Under the pieces are notes generated by a model, which saw only the letters and a program-made list of their open reading frames with translations, was not told where the DNA came from and searched no databases. From Anthopleura xanthogrammica (lineage: Eukaryota > Cnidaria > Anthozoa > Actiniaria > Actiniidae): DNA of 64,000 nt. Positions 1 through 11,935 of the stretch are shown one piece after another. The position numbers and the translations under genes were made by a program. The DNA lies in NCBI GenBank assembly GCA_964019055.1, contig OZ025223.1, forward strand, positions 496,001 through 560,000, written 5' to 3'. Position 1 is the stretch's first letter, and the number at the start of each line of letters is the position of its first letter.

Positions 1-2132
1 TGAAAATGTTCTTTTAATAAACTTATCTTTTTCTTCTCTTTGTACGGTTGGTAAACAATTATCTGTGGTTTTGGGACCAACAATTTTGGTCGTGATCTTA
101 GACATGGTGTTTAATCAGAGTCCCTGTGATATCTATTGTCTACAAGTTAGATTCAATTGTTCTTTCTTTAGACTGTTTATTTTTGATACTCCTTGTGGTG
201 ATTTTGTGGTATTAATGTTGATACTTTACTCAAGAGTTGTGATCTTGATACAACTATTATTTATACCACTAAGTATCTAACTAAACCTTTCATACTTGCT
301 AACTTCTATCATACCTGACAGAGCTAGAATTCTAGACTGATCCCTAAGCAATTTTTTTTTAACCATGAGAAATTTTACGCTAGCTTTGGACTTGGTTGAA
401 TGATTATGAGTTTTCGAGTTCTTTTTTCAACCCATTACTACCTAAGGATCAATTCCTTTTCTCTTAAGATGTGGTTAAAAGGTTACACATGTGGTTAAAT
501 GGTGACTGGCAAGTGAGACAAGTGCTTTGTACAAATATTATTGTTTTTAGAGCACTCACTTGAGAGGAAAAAATACAGAGAAGATTAGAGTTATTTTTAA
601 ACATTATGCTCTCAGCCCCATGCTGAAATACATTGATTGCTCAATACAAAGATTATGCATGCAATCATATTACAGAGCGATACTTCTATGCACAGGCTTT
701 TTGCCGCCAAACAAGTTTTTTCACTCTTTATTTAGTACAAGACAGCTTGGCATCAAATGTGTCTGTTTAAAGTAAAAATGCAGTGCATAGAAGTATGCAA
801 ATACATTAAATGATATTGTAGGTATTCAAAGTGACTGGTTAGGACTGGTTCTTCTGATGGATACACTTGAAAACTGTCTATTACCTTGTCAACCATTAAA
901 ATATTTGTTTTCAGATTTTCATGGCTGTCATGTTGGTGATCGCCCCATGCAGTGATACACAACAAAAAACTTTATAGTTTAACAAAAGATTTTCAAACTC
1001 ATGTTGTTTCATCCTTAAGGGAGGAAGCAAGGTTTCAAAACAAAACTGTAGTTTATGCAGATAAAAATAATATTATACAGTACCTTAGGGGCTAGACAAA
1101 GAAAGGCTATCACAATTTTTACATTTACAGTTAGTATTTGATTCTATTGAGAAGTAAATTTTCTCTTTCAAAAAGGGTATATCTATTCGTGCCATCCTTC
1201 ATGATTGTGTAATATCTCTTTATGTTGAAATATGCTGTGTATGCCGTTTTCTTGACGTCTGTGCTTTAGCTATAATGTGCTAGCTCATCCATGGAGCGTG
1301 TGGACAATACTGGTTACTCTTGTTCTGCATGCAAATATAAAGCTTGGTGTGACATCGATCAATGATGGAGAACATCCATTCATCACATGAATATAAAGAT
1401 AGTTTTTCTTAATTCTGTAATATAGCTGTGCCAATGGAAATGATAGTCTGTAGGTTAATTATCAAAGGAAAAGAGACTACTATAAGTTCCAAGAAAACTA
1501 TAACCATGTATTTCAAAATGCCAAGAGTATTATGCACTTATTGCACAATACTTACAGAATTATATGCTTGACGGCATGTGATATAACATATCCTTGTGGA
1601 CTGATGATTATGATATTTATTACTTATATAACGTAAATTAACATGTTAATGATATAATCAAATGCACTCATTAAACAGTACTTTTTTGAGTTGAGCTTGC
1701 AGTCAACTCAAAATTGACAGTAAATATTGAAACATTTTCAGTACTCTACATTAAAGTGGGGCTAATGGGTCAATAGTGTTTGTGATGCACAGAGTGTTCA
1801 GGGACAGATCCAGGATTTTGTTCAGGGAGGGGTGCAGGGCACAAAGTCAGCCCAAGGAGGAGGGTGCAACCCTCAGAATAAAAGAAAGATAACATTTTGT
1901 ATTGGGTATCTTCAAAATAGGGGACAAAGTTGCTCTGAGGAGGGTGTACACCACTCCCCTGGATCTGCCCCTGGTGTTGATCAAAGACATTTTTTGTTGG
2001 TGGTGGTGAGGGGAGGGGTTAAAGTTTTGCCACAGCAGTTATTGTTGTACTTTTTAAGCATTTTTAAGTTTCCACTGTTACTCCCTCTGTGTTATTCAGT
2101 GCAAAACCTGATATTTTATTTTGTTATTACAG
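1..2132. other. 5' flank or first intron of SUPT3H, no exon identified
   Basis: No convincing coding exon is visible. The first recognised SUPT3H exon begins with the last base of a codon, so at least one upstream coding exon must exist; I found no strong donor of the required phase here, so it is probably left of the window. Near 1799-1977 a stretch starts with CAGGGACAGATCCAGGA and ends with an approximate reverse complement (CCCCTGGATCTGCCCCTG), which looks like a short terminal-inverted-repeat element. Short open frames here have no recognisable similarity. Confidence 0.5.
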
Positions 2133-5100
2133 GTATGCCTTTGGCGACAGCAGAAGACCTTCCCCAGATTCTGCCGTACTTATAGAAGAGATAGTACATC
2201 AACAAATGTCTAGCCTGGTGAGGAAGAATCAAGGGTGGTGTAGTGGGGAGAGACAGGGCTCCTTACAACATGCACAGAGTTCTAAAGCCTGTTGTCCAAA
2301 ACCTTATCATGTGCTCTTCACCTCCAAACATCTCAACATCATTGTACAGGATGATATAGCTTTAAGAAAAGTATAACATTTTGTATTATCTGTTATTCTA
2401 TTCAGATTGTGCGTGCAGCAGAGGTAACAAATATGAGAGGGGGAAGATTCATGAGTATGGAGGACACTCTATTCTTAATGAGAAGAGACAAGGTAATCTA
2501 GAGACTAATACCTAGCTCCTCTGAATTTCCACACTCCTTGGAAATCCCAATCACTCTCTGTGGGGGAGGTATGGATATTTCCTGGAACTATGCAATATAC
2601 CCTCCTAAGACCCTCTCCACCCCTTGGTCATTCTAGTCTCCCTACACTGTGGGGGAGGTACAGATATTTTCTGGAACTACACAATATACCCTTCCTTTAG
2701 ACCTTACCCAACCCTTGGAAATTCCAATCCCCCTCTGTGGGGGAGGTACAGATATTTTTTGGAACTACACAATATATCCTCAGACCTTCCCTATCCCTTG
2801 GAAATTCCAATCCCCCTCCGTGAAGGAGGTTTGAATATTTTCTGGATATACACATCACTATAATCTCCTTTAACCCTACCAACTTGGAAATTTCGTTATT
2901 CTTTGAGAGATATAGATATTGGAGTACCGTAATATTTGTTGTTCTTTACCAATTGATTTGTGATTTTTTTTCTCTAAAAGGACAAACTCAAACGTCTGAT
3001 CAAGTACTTAACATTCAAAGACCTCAGAAACAAGATGCAGAAACAAGTTTCAAATGAAGATGATGATGTTTTAGATGCTGCAGGTAATATGTTGAAATGT
3101 GTGAAGCGGGGATAAAGAAAAATCAAGTGCTCCTATTTGTATTAAACAATTACATAAGCTTATAGAATGGCTCTCTGAATAATAGTCCCTTTCACAGTTC
3201 CCTGCGCCATCTTAAAAGGTAGCCGTACCTTTGCATCAAAGTGAGACAAATGGTGAGCTTGCAATGATGGAGACCTTCTTTTAACACCTTGAACAATTAT
3301 TCACATGTCTATCATTGCAAGCTCACCGTTTGTCTCACTTTGATGCAAAGGCATGGCTACCTTTCAAGATGGCACAGGGAACTGTGAAAAAGACTATTTT
3401 GAATGAATGAATAAAAATAGAGAAATTGGGTATGTTAATGAATAAATTAATGTTTTGAAAGAGAGTGAAAAAATTCATGAATAAAGTCAGTGTACGAATG
3501 AATGAAATAATGAAATAATGAATGCATGAGTAAAATTAGTAAATGAATAGATAAATAAATAAATGAAGTGAATGAAAATTGAGTGAGCAATTACACAGCT
3601 AATTTACGTCACGCGTGACCAGTAACCCAAATGTTTTGATTGGAGTTTCAGCGACTTCGTTTGAAATTCTAAATCTTGGTACCAACTATGATCAAAACTC
3701 TGGCAACTCATAATATTTTTATTTAAAAAATATTTTTTTTGAAGCTGATACTTAGCGATGTGGTTGGCAAATGAATTCTTATGGTAATTATTTCACAATC
3801 ATTCATGATAATGGGTCCAAAACCTAATCCTTAACTGATTTTTTTTGGAATATCTGAGCTGTTGATTGGAGATTTGAAATGTTAATATGATGACTTGAAA
3901 ACTACATTTGAATTCTCAGATTTAATGGTCAAGCATGACGTAAATTAGCTGTAAATATAATTATGAAAGAACTAACTATTTCAACAGATATTTAGTGTTA
4001 TAATCTTCCATGATACCAGCCCTAACATTTTTCTAACCTTATTTATTAGATAAAACCTGTAAACATCTTGAATGTGACCTGTTAAATACAGGGTTAAAAT
4101 TACTTTAGAGCTACTTAGTTCACTTCAAAACTTCATTTTATACTAATCAACATGATGTGAGTTGGGGAGGTATTGAGGTTAGGCATATTGCTTTAATTAC
4201 TGTACAATACTTGGTGAGGTGTCACATATTCCCATTAGAGACACCCTTTTACAATCAATATGATCTCCCAGCAATGTGATTTTTATTTTTACAATCAAGT
4301 TAATATATTCTTAAGGTTTGAGGTTTGTTAATGTGGGATTGAAAACATAAAGTATTTTAAGTAGCTTTACCTCATGAAAGACCACACATTTGTAAGCGTG
4401 GATAATCAATGTTATTGCTGATATACCATGCATATATTGGAAGGAAATTGTAAAAAATATTGCATATTCACATGGTGTGAAAAAATATGGCATTTTTGTA
4501 TAAACAGACTTTAGTAGTGGCATATTCTACTTCACCATAAGTATGTGTTATTGTTGATTGGGTTAAATATAATATAATATATATATATACCATATATATT
4601 ATAATATATACCCCCTTTTGCAAAAATTATGGCCGTTTCAAATATAATATCAAGTATATAAAGGTACATCAGAAATTATCGGATATCATCCCTGATATTT
4701 TTTTTCAAGTTGTCTATCACTAGGGCTTTCTGAGAAATATTAGGGATGATATCCCATAATTTCTGATGCACTTTTGATATACTTGTATATTTAATTAAAA
4801 CTGCCATAATTCTTGCAAAAGGCTGTAAAAGTTATATAATATATATAAGCATTGGGAATCTGTAAATAATTATGCTGTACATGTTGTAATCAGTATCCCA
4901 TATGTTACAATTCCCTCTTGATTCTTGTGTCAAAAAATATTGTTGAAAGTATTTTCTAAAATTTTAAAAGTATAGAGTCATCTTTATTTTATTCCTCATT
5001 ATTCCAGTTTTCTAGGTCTTATGACAGTATGGGTGGGTATTAAGTCCTTTTCTGCAGAACGTCTTGAGGTTAATCATTCTGTTCATTATTGCATTCATTC

Positions 5101-8100
5101 TTCACAGATTACAAACCACATTACTTTCTTTACAGAAAACCATTCCAATACCTCCTTCACTCATTCTATTTTCTATTATTAGCTACAAATGAACTCAAAG
5201 GCAGCAAAAGAAGAAAGATTTCATATGATTTTCTGAGTACAATAGACCACACAGGTAGGTTTTCTTTTTTACACTATTATTAACCTTTAACCTATCCGTG
5301 ATAATTTCTATTATAACTACTTTTCACCTGCATGTAATCAATCCCACATTTTAATCTCTAGTCTGACCTCTGATATCTTGTACATTGTGTATTCTCCACG
5401 TACACAATGTATAAAAGATTATTTGTTTGTTTTTACTTTTTAGGGCTCTCTTGAAACATAAATGAATAATTTTATTTTTGCATATTGACATTCTTGACAC
5501 ATAGACAAGAAGCTGTCATAAGACAGAATGAAGCACATGTTATTCCATGACAGTGCATGACCAAATCATTGCCAATTTTATCTCCAAACCCAGATGCTCC
5601 TTAAAGTGAGCCAAGCACTTGTTTCAAGAGCCTTGCATGTGGTTATGTCTTCATTGGTGGCCAATAAACTTCTTATTTTTTTTCCTTGGCATATCTATTA
5701 ATTAATATTAATTAATATTAAGTACTTGTTTTAAGAGCCTTGCATGTGATAACATCTTCATTGGTGGCCATTTAACTTCTATTAATAATATATATTAATT
5801 AATATTAAGTATTAGAAATAAATTATACAATAAATATGATGTTTCTGCATGACAAATATCTCTTAGAATTGATGTTGTTGCATTATTTAATTTGTACAAA
5901 TACTGTTTCATTTTAAGATTCTTGTTTAAGCTTTATTTGCATGTATTATACAAGTAAACTGAAGACATGTTGCAGCATTTCTAACTTTTTTTATCACATA
6001 CAATACATGTGACAGTATGAAAAGCCATTCAGACAACTGTTTCATTTTATGCACATGCTTACAGCTGATTTCCTGAATCTTAGATTAATCATCAAAGGTT
6101 ATCAGAAATTGATAGCCACTCCCTGGAGCACTTATCTTTATCTTAACTTAACTTTAATCATACCCACTTTGAAGACCACCAAGATATCTAAGTTACATGC
6201 AAAATGGCACACATTTTTATTAAAATTCTAATCTTTTCTGTGTAAATAAGCCATGACAGTTTTACATTCATCGTAAACAATACGCATCCTGTAGCAGTAC
6301 TACATTTTATTTTGAATATTTCCTTGTAGAACAAAGGATTCTTTTTCTATTAATAAAGAAACAAGTAGCTGCTGTGCTGAAATCATGGCCATTGATCAAC
6401 ATTCAAGTTTATATTTTTGTTTCATTCTGTTTTCTTTAGGAGATTTGATCTCTTTATTTGATGATGATGATTTCGACGAAGTCAAGCAAGAAAGAAATGA
6501 GGTAAAAACTGTCATGTTTTATGTGTTGAAAGGAAATGAAAAATATTATTTTGCAGTTAAAATACTAAAAAAAGTATTTATTTTCCACCTTTTATATTTC
6601 TTCTACAAACTGTTAATTGATATGGCACTAGGCCACTTGCCTCTCACCTCTGGGGTCTCGGGTTTGATTCCTGGACTCAGCATCACATGTGCATTGAGTT
6701 TGTTGGGTCTCTCCCTTGATGTAACTGTGCCTTGACTTGGATCAGACTGTTTCAGCTTTCAGTTATATTGATGGTTTAAATTTAAATACTTTGTGTTATA
6801 GAGAGCAGAAAGACTATCTAGAACCCTTGATCACCAGCAGTACATGGATTATATAGAATGCCGTCAAGTTAACTTTAGTAAGTAATATACTCTGCTCAAG
6901 CCCTCCCCACCCTAGGAAATTCCAGTTCCAACCCCCCCCCCCCTGTGGGGGAGGTATTGATATTTTCTGGAACAACACAAGATACCCTTTTAAGACCCTC
7001 CCTAACCCTCGGAAAATCATATGGCACGAATGTTACAAAGATGAACCTACACTTTTCCCCCACCCTACCCCTGTATTTACCTCTCATTAACACCACTGAT
7101 ATGTTATTCTTGTGGCTCAGATAAGAAGGCAGGTAAATTCAAGGAATGGATTGATTGTGGTTCTCTTATTGATATGAAACCTAATGCACCTGTAATGGAG
7201 ATCTTCAGTTACCTTGCTTATGAGACAGTTGCACAGGTTAGTTCCTTATGCCAGTATTACAAGGCTTGCTTAGGGCAGTTTTCCTATTACTATGCAAAAC
7301 TTATGGCATGGACTGTGCCTTGCCATGACTGTGTCATTGCCATGCTCTGTATGGAAACATTTGACATTCAGTGCTGTGCCCGTGCTGTGCCGTAACAGTG
7401 GTGCCATGTGCCATGATTATTTTTCACACTCTAACTGTATTGTTTTCTCTTCACAGCTTGTAGACTTGGCTCTTCTTGTAAAGAAGGATGCAGAGGGTGG
7501 TGACATCTTGGCAACATCAATGCCTCCAGTATCAAGCCTTCCCCAACCACAGGCACTATTAAACAGCACATCTACTACACCAGGCACAGCATCATCCACA
7601 CCTAACCACACTCCACCTAGTACCCCTACCACACCCACTACAAGCTCTCTAACTTTCCTACCAAGTCCTACACATAGTATAGGCTCTACTCAAAGTGCGT
7701 CTTCTACTTCATCGAAATCAAAATCAAAGAAGCGCAAGTCTAAGGTAAAGGTTAGCTCAAGTATTCAAAATGAAAATGTAAAGGATTTTGTGTTTGCCAG
7801 TATTCATGAAACAATGCAGAGTTTAAACTGCATATCAAATGAACCCAGTCAGAACCCATGACTCCAGGCTTGAACTACAAGAGACAGCACCTTAGCGGCA
7901 CATGCCAGTCATTGACAGATGAATGTCAAATCAAATATTTAAATGTTATTATGACATAACTGTTGTAAATCTCACTTTCTGATTGGTTGATGGTTTGTGC
8001 ATTATGAGTGCACACAGCATGCGCACACATTTGTATTTTTTTAAAGAAATAAAAAACTTGCTTGCTGTGCTGTGCGGTGTGCAGTTATAAAACATGTGGG

Positions 8101-8576
8101 GATTGTCAGAACACTCGAGAAGTGTTGAGAAGCACATACCCACATGCTTTATAACTGCACACAGCATGCACGTGTGTTTTCTAAATCTTTATTATTAATC
8201 AAAGACTTTTTTTTGGCAGAGTTCATCTTCAGCCCTTCAAGAAATCAGTTCTGACTGTATCCAGCCCTGGCATATCAGAGAGGCCCTAAGGAGGTACAGC
8301 TACTATATAGGACCACTGGCACCTTATTCAGTAAGTACAAAACAGTCTGTGAAACTAACAATTAAACAACTCTGGACATCTTTTTTTCTGGTGGAGAGGT
8401 TTCAGTAACAGTATATATATAAACTCAGTGGTAACCGGGACAAAATTTCCTGGCCGTTGAGTAGAGATGGTTGTTAGTGGAGGTTCGACCGGCAAAATTA
8501 ATTCATGACCACTATTGTTGTTTTTCTACAGCCACATATCAAGTCAACACCAGCTTATCGCACTTTGTGTTGTTAG
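2133..8576 (+). CDS. SUPT3H: SUPT3H (SPT3 homologue, SAGA coactivator subunit), 5' partial
   Basis: SPT3 is a histone-fold subunit of the nuclear SAGA/STAGA coactivator and helps deliver TBP to promoters. Ten phase-consistent exons: 2133-2217, 2406-2492, 2981-3083, 5183-5254, 6440-6501, 6802-6877, 7121-7236, 7457-7744, 8220-8330, 8532-8576 (TAG). They encode about 347 residues plus the missing N-terminus; the human protein is about 320-400 depending on isoform. Recognisable blocks are YAFGDSRRP (start of the first histone fold), [50 protein letters not shown], a second histone fold with [20 protein letters not shown], and the C-terminal [21 protein letters not shown] Ser/Thr/Pro-rich, then Lys-rich insert of roughly 75 residues lies in exon 7457-7744, absent from the human protein as I know it. 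That exon has two further in-frame donors (7750 and about 7777), so its end is uncertain. The gene converges on DNAJB13. Confidence 0.93.
2535..2885. repeat. ~88-bp minisatellite, about four copies, SUPT3H intron
   Basis: Tandem units contain the cores GGGGGAGGTACAGATATTTT and CTGGAACTACACAATATA, and GGGGGAGGT recurs at about 2561, 2651 and 2739. It is the reverse-complement relative of the 86-bp array at 10655-11118, and a single copy sits at 6893-7030. The ORFs it creates are by-products of the periodicity. Confidence 0.85.
3181..3398. mobile_element. Foldback MITE-like element, SUPT3H intron
   Basis: Two arms of about 90 bp are near-perfect reverse complements: AATAGTCCCTTTCACAGTTC at the left against the complement of GAACTGTGAAAAAGACTATT at the right, meeting near 3280-3305. 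There is no coding capacity. It looks like a non-autonomous foldback transposon. Confidence 0.8.
3592..3955. mobile_element. Short MITE with ~28-bp terminal inverted repeats
   Basis: The left end carries ACAGCTAATTTACGTCACGC and the right end carries GCATGACGTAAATTAGCTGT, its imperfect reverse complement, about 365 bp apart. The interior is AT-rich and non-coding. A low-complexity AATGA/AATAAA tract (about 3400-3585) lies just upstream. Confidence 0.72.
4565..4850. mobile_element. Foldback element flanked by AT-rich palindrome
   Basis: Arms of about 110 bp pair around 4700-4730: the left holds CATCAGAAATTATCGGATAT and the right holds ATATCCCATAATTTCTGATG. The outer ends are (AT)n stretches. 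It lies in the long SUPT3H intron between 3083 and 5183. Confidence 0.75.
6622..6770 (+). mobile_element. tRNA-derived SINE fragment
   Basis: This copy has a tRNA-like head with a B-box-like segment (GGGTTTGATTCC), followed by CATCACATGTGCATTGAGTT and a degraded tail with CTTGGATCAGACTGTTTCAG. Better copies are at 13893-14125 and 21783-22000. It is not a functional tRNA gene: the cloverleaf is not complete and there is no 3' stem partner. Confidence 0.6.
6893..7030. repeat. Isolated copy of the ~88-bp minisatellite unit
   Basis: It contains GGGGGAGGTATTGATATTTT and TCTGGAACAACACAAGATAC, matching the units at 2535-2885. It sits in the SUPT3H intron between exons 6877 and 7121. Confidence 0.7.
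8056..8172. repeat. Inverted repeat in SUPT3H intron
   Basis: GTGTGCAGTTATAAAACATG on the left pairs with CATGCTTTATAACTGCACAC on the right around a loop near 8105-8140. It could extrude as a hairpin and is probably a small foldback element. A related CACACAGCATGC motif lies just upstream at about 8011. Confidence 0.7.
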
Positions 8577-9311
8577 ACAGAAATGGAAATGGTCTGTCAA
8601 GATATGGCACACTTGTCTTTGGCAATAGGCTGTCTGCATGATGGCATCATTTGACCACCACTACCAGAATGCTTTGCAAATTCTTTTTCTTATTCAAATT
8701 AGTATTTTCCCTTGAGAATAATTGGAAGACAATTGGTGCTAATTAACTGAACAAAAGAAAGTGTGCGAGGGATTCTGGTAGTTGTAGTTATAAATGACGC
8801 CATAATGCAAATGGCTTATTAACCTGCTTATTGTGACTGGTGACTTTTGTCTTGATCAGCGCATACAAGTGAATAGTAGCTGTTAGACCATTTCTGATCC
8901 TCTCACATAGAGAATTCACCATAGTTTTTCTAATATTTGAAATATTTATCAAAATGTACATACATGTATATCAAGAGACAAATAATAAAAAAGTTTGTTT
9001 ATTTACAATGTCCAAGTGTTGTCAATATCAGCATTCAGTATAAAGTAAAAATTCAAATTTTACAGGTACATGAGGAAGAGATAAGAAAGGTTTTTTCAAA
9101 CTGTGTATGAAATTAATACACATGTACAGGGACATAACTTACTGCAAAATTCCTCATATTCTAACCCTTCATATTTAAAATTTTGGTTGGACTCGCATTC
9201 ATTGAGTTTGATATTGTCATTTTCTGGGATTATCATTTTTCGTATCTACTAAAAAATCCTAAGATTATTTCTTGTCTTTAAATAATTATTTCTACAATGA
9301 AATCAATGTAT
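8577..9311. other. Convergent 3' intergenic region SUPT3H/DNAJB13
   Basis: This holds the 3' UTRs of both genes. No additional gene is visible. The only clear elements are the two polyadenylation signals described separately. Confidence 0.6.
8984..9003. terminator. Interlocked polyadenylation signals of SUPT3H and DNAJB13
   Basis: AATAAA at 8984-8989 on the plus strand fits SUPT3H (about 410 bp after its stop). TTTATT at 8998-9003, i.e. AATAAA on the minus strand, fits DNAJB13 (about 310 bp after its stop). With cleavage 10-30 bp past each signal, the two transcripts would overlap by a few tens of bases. Confidence 0.55.
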
Positions 9312-11935
9312 TTACAGCAAAGCTTCCTTGAGTAATCTCTTCTGTTCTGGACTGAGGTGGTTGGGGTAGTGGATGTCAAACTGGATGATAAGATTGCCTT
9401 TTTCTTCTGGGTTCTTTGAGATTGGCATACCTTCGTCTGGTACAACTTTTTGGTATCCCGGCCTAGGAGAATAAAAATGACAATCAACCTTTTTAGCTTC
9501 GGCATAATGTTCTCCCATTTTAGACCACATGTCATTCCCTAGAGTATCATTTCTTTGTTTAACAGTTTTGCACGAGAACTCAAACAAAGTAACTTATTCT
9601 CAAGACTGTTTCATTCCCTAGAGTATCATTTCTTTGTTTAATGGTTGCACATGAGAAGACACACAAATATGGAGACAACTCAAACATGGAATCTTATTCT
9701 CAAGAGAATGGCACATGGTCTGAAAATAAATATTGCGGCACTTTACTTACTTGACAATGTCGTTGATGGGGATACTGATTAGTCTCCCATCCAAGGTTGG
9801 TACGTCAACAACACATCCTGTTAAAGCCTGATAACAAAAGAACATGAGATCTTATTTCTAAGAAAATGATGTTGTCTGAAATGTGAAAACATTACCCCTA
9901 AGCATAAAATATCTAAAGTACATTAGTATGCATAGGTAGTGTGCGTTGGGGAAGAGGATGAAAGATGATGGATAAGATTACTCAATCTTTGAGTCATGAA
10001 ACTAATTGAGATTCAAGAACATTGCTCCTTACCTTTCCAAGTGGAACAGAAGCAGTGTAAATTAGATTATCGTTGTCTCTCTTAAATATTGGGTGAGGCT
10101 TGTCTTTGACGATGAACACTATATCAGCTGTGAGACAAGAATGGTAGAGAATGGTTGGTAAATCTACATTCAAAATACTGTCCATATATATAGACCCCTT
10201 GCAGCAATTCCCAGGGAAGATGGCAATGGAATGTCAAGAGAATGAAACGGGGGAGGGAAGAGAATGGGAATGGTGGGAGATCTCCATTTCTCTTTTTCCG
10301 CCATCCCTTCTCTAGCAGGCTTCGATTCCCATCTGGGGCTCAGAATTTTTTTCTGAGTCCATTTCACAGTATGGTAGGATCATATACACATTTCAGGCGT
10401 CACCCACAGATTAACTGTCATCCTGGTGCAGTAGTTACCCTGGGATAGTGGTGAGTATTTACCTGGGATATTGTTGGGTCCTTGGTCACCCTCTTTAGGA
10501 AAAGTAATCTTTGTTCCTGCTCTCCAGCCAGGCTTTACATTGATGGTGAGAATCTTATCTCTGATGTTAGAAGTATGACCATCATCATTCATAACCTTAG
10601 GAAAAAGATATCAAACTTGAGTTAATTTTTGTAGTTCCTGAAAGTTTCTTGAATTTTCAATGATTGGGGAGGGTTTGAGGAGTGTACATTGTATAGTTCC
10701 AGAAAGTATCCATTCTTCACCCACAGAGGGGGATTGGAACTCCCAAGGGGAGGGGAGGGTCTGAGGAGTGTACATTGTATAGTTCCAGAAAGTATCCATT
10801 CTTCACCCACAGAGGGGGATTGGAACTCCCAAGGGGAGGGGAGGGTCTGAGGAGTGTACATTGTATAGTTACGGAAAGTATTCATTCTTCACCCACAGAG
10901 AGGGATTGGAACTCCCAAGGGGAGGGGAGGGTCTGAGGAGTGTACATTGTATAGTTCCAGAAAGTATCCATTCTTCACCCACAGAGGGGGATTGGAACTC
11001 CCAAGGGGAGGGGAGGGTCTGAGGAGTGTACATTGTATAGTTACGGAAAGTATCCATTCTTCACCCACAGAGGGGGATTGGAATTCCCAAGGGGTGGGGA
11101 GGGTCTGAGGCATCCATCCCCACTTGTTGGCGACACCTGGATTTGACAGAGCTACATGAAAACTACTTTATCTTCCTTACCCTTCTTGATATTTTCATTT
11201 TCTTGACACATCCCTTGAACACCTCTTCAAGCGTCAGATACAGCTCTCTTTCTATTGGTGGATCCTGCTTCCTTCTTCCTCTGCCATGAATTCCACCAAA
11301 TCCAATATCAGGATCATATGAATCAAAGATCTCAGCAAACGGATTATCACCACCAAAGAATTCTTTGAAAACTCTAAGAGGATCACCATGAAAGGTATAG
11401 CCAGTGGTCCATCCGTCTGTAGCATAAGAATGAGAAACATTAGTACTAAATATTAACAACTATTAGATGATATATAAGATATCTTACCTTTTTCTGGAAC
11501 TCCTCCTTTTAAGCCTTCTTCACCAAACTGGTTGTAGATCGCTCGTATTTTAGCTGTAAGCAAGCAATGAACATAAAATGTGAGATAGCTTTAAAATAAA
11601 TCATAAGCTTCACTTGGTACCCAAGATACTCACGATCGCTTAGTACATCGTATGCCTCTGCAACCTGTTTAAAATTCACATCAGATCCAACCTCCTGATT
11701 TTTGTCCGGGTGATATTTTAAAGACAGTTTTCGATACCTAAAAAGAGAAAGACAAAACAGCTGAGAAGACGTCAAGAAACTCTTGAAGAAACTTGCTATT
11801 TTTTAATTTCTTTACGCAAAATAACCCAAACTTTGGCCCAGGAATAAAGACAATACATTAAACTTACGCTTTTTTGATATCAGCATCACTAGCACTCCTC
11901 GTAAGGCCGAGTATTTCATAATAATCTTGTCCCAT
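9312..11935 (-). CDS. DNAJB13: DNAJB13, radial-spoke DnaJ-family protein
   Basis: A type II Hsp40 that, in animals with motile cilia and flagella, is a structural component of axonemal radial spokes. Eight minus-strand exons: 11868-11935 (ATG), 11634-11737, 11488-11553, 11181-11416, 10463-10595, 10033-10127, 9751-9827, 9312-9462 (TAA). All junction phases agree and give 309 residues (human 316). It starts [14 protein letters not shown]; the J domain spans about 1-70 with an intact HPD (YHPDKNQ). There is no long G/F linker, then [20 protein letters not shown] and the C-terminal beta-sandwich domains with [28 protein letters not shown] and [13 protein letters not shown]. These blocks match DNAJB13 better than DNAJB1/4/5. 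The human protein, as I recall it, has HPL instead of HPD. It shares a 275-bp divergent promoter with MDN1, and that promoter holds an X-box. Confidence 0.95.
9489..9741. mobile_element. Family-A foldback MITE, copy 1 (DNAJB13 intron 7)
   Basis: It shows the family signatures ATGTTCTCCCATTTTAGACC, CATTCCCTAGAGTATCATTT and GAGAATGGCACATGGTCTGA, with a partial internal duplication. The host intron (9463-9750, 288 bp) consists almost entirely of this element. Confidence 0.85.
10655..11118. repeat. 86-bp minisatellite, five to six copies, DNAJB13 intron
   Basis: AGTGTACATTGTATAG recurs at 10681, 10767, 10853, 10939 and 11025, exactly 86 bp apart. The unit also contains CCACAGAGGGGGATTGGAAC and CCCAAGGGGAGGGGAGGGTC. 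Because 86 is not a multiple of three, overlapping minus-strand ORFs read the same repeat in shifting frames; they are not genes. It is related to the SUPT3H intron arrays. Confidence 0.95.

Noticed and set aside
7292..7861. Independent 189-residue protein
   Set aside because: It is intron plus SUPT3H exon 7457-7744 read through the donor; only the exon part is supported.
10611..11113. Family of related minus-strand ORFs ([13 protein letters not shown]...)
   Set aside because: Frame-shifted readings of the 86-bp minisatellite; no codon bias and no splice logic.
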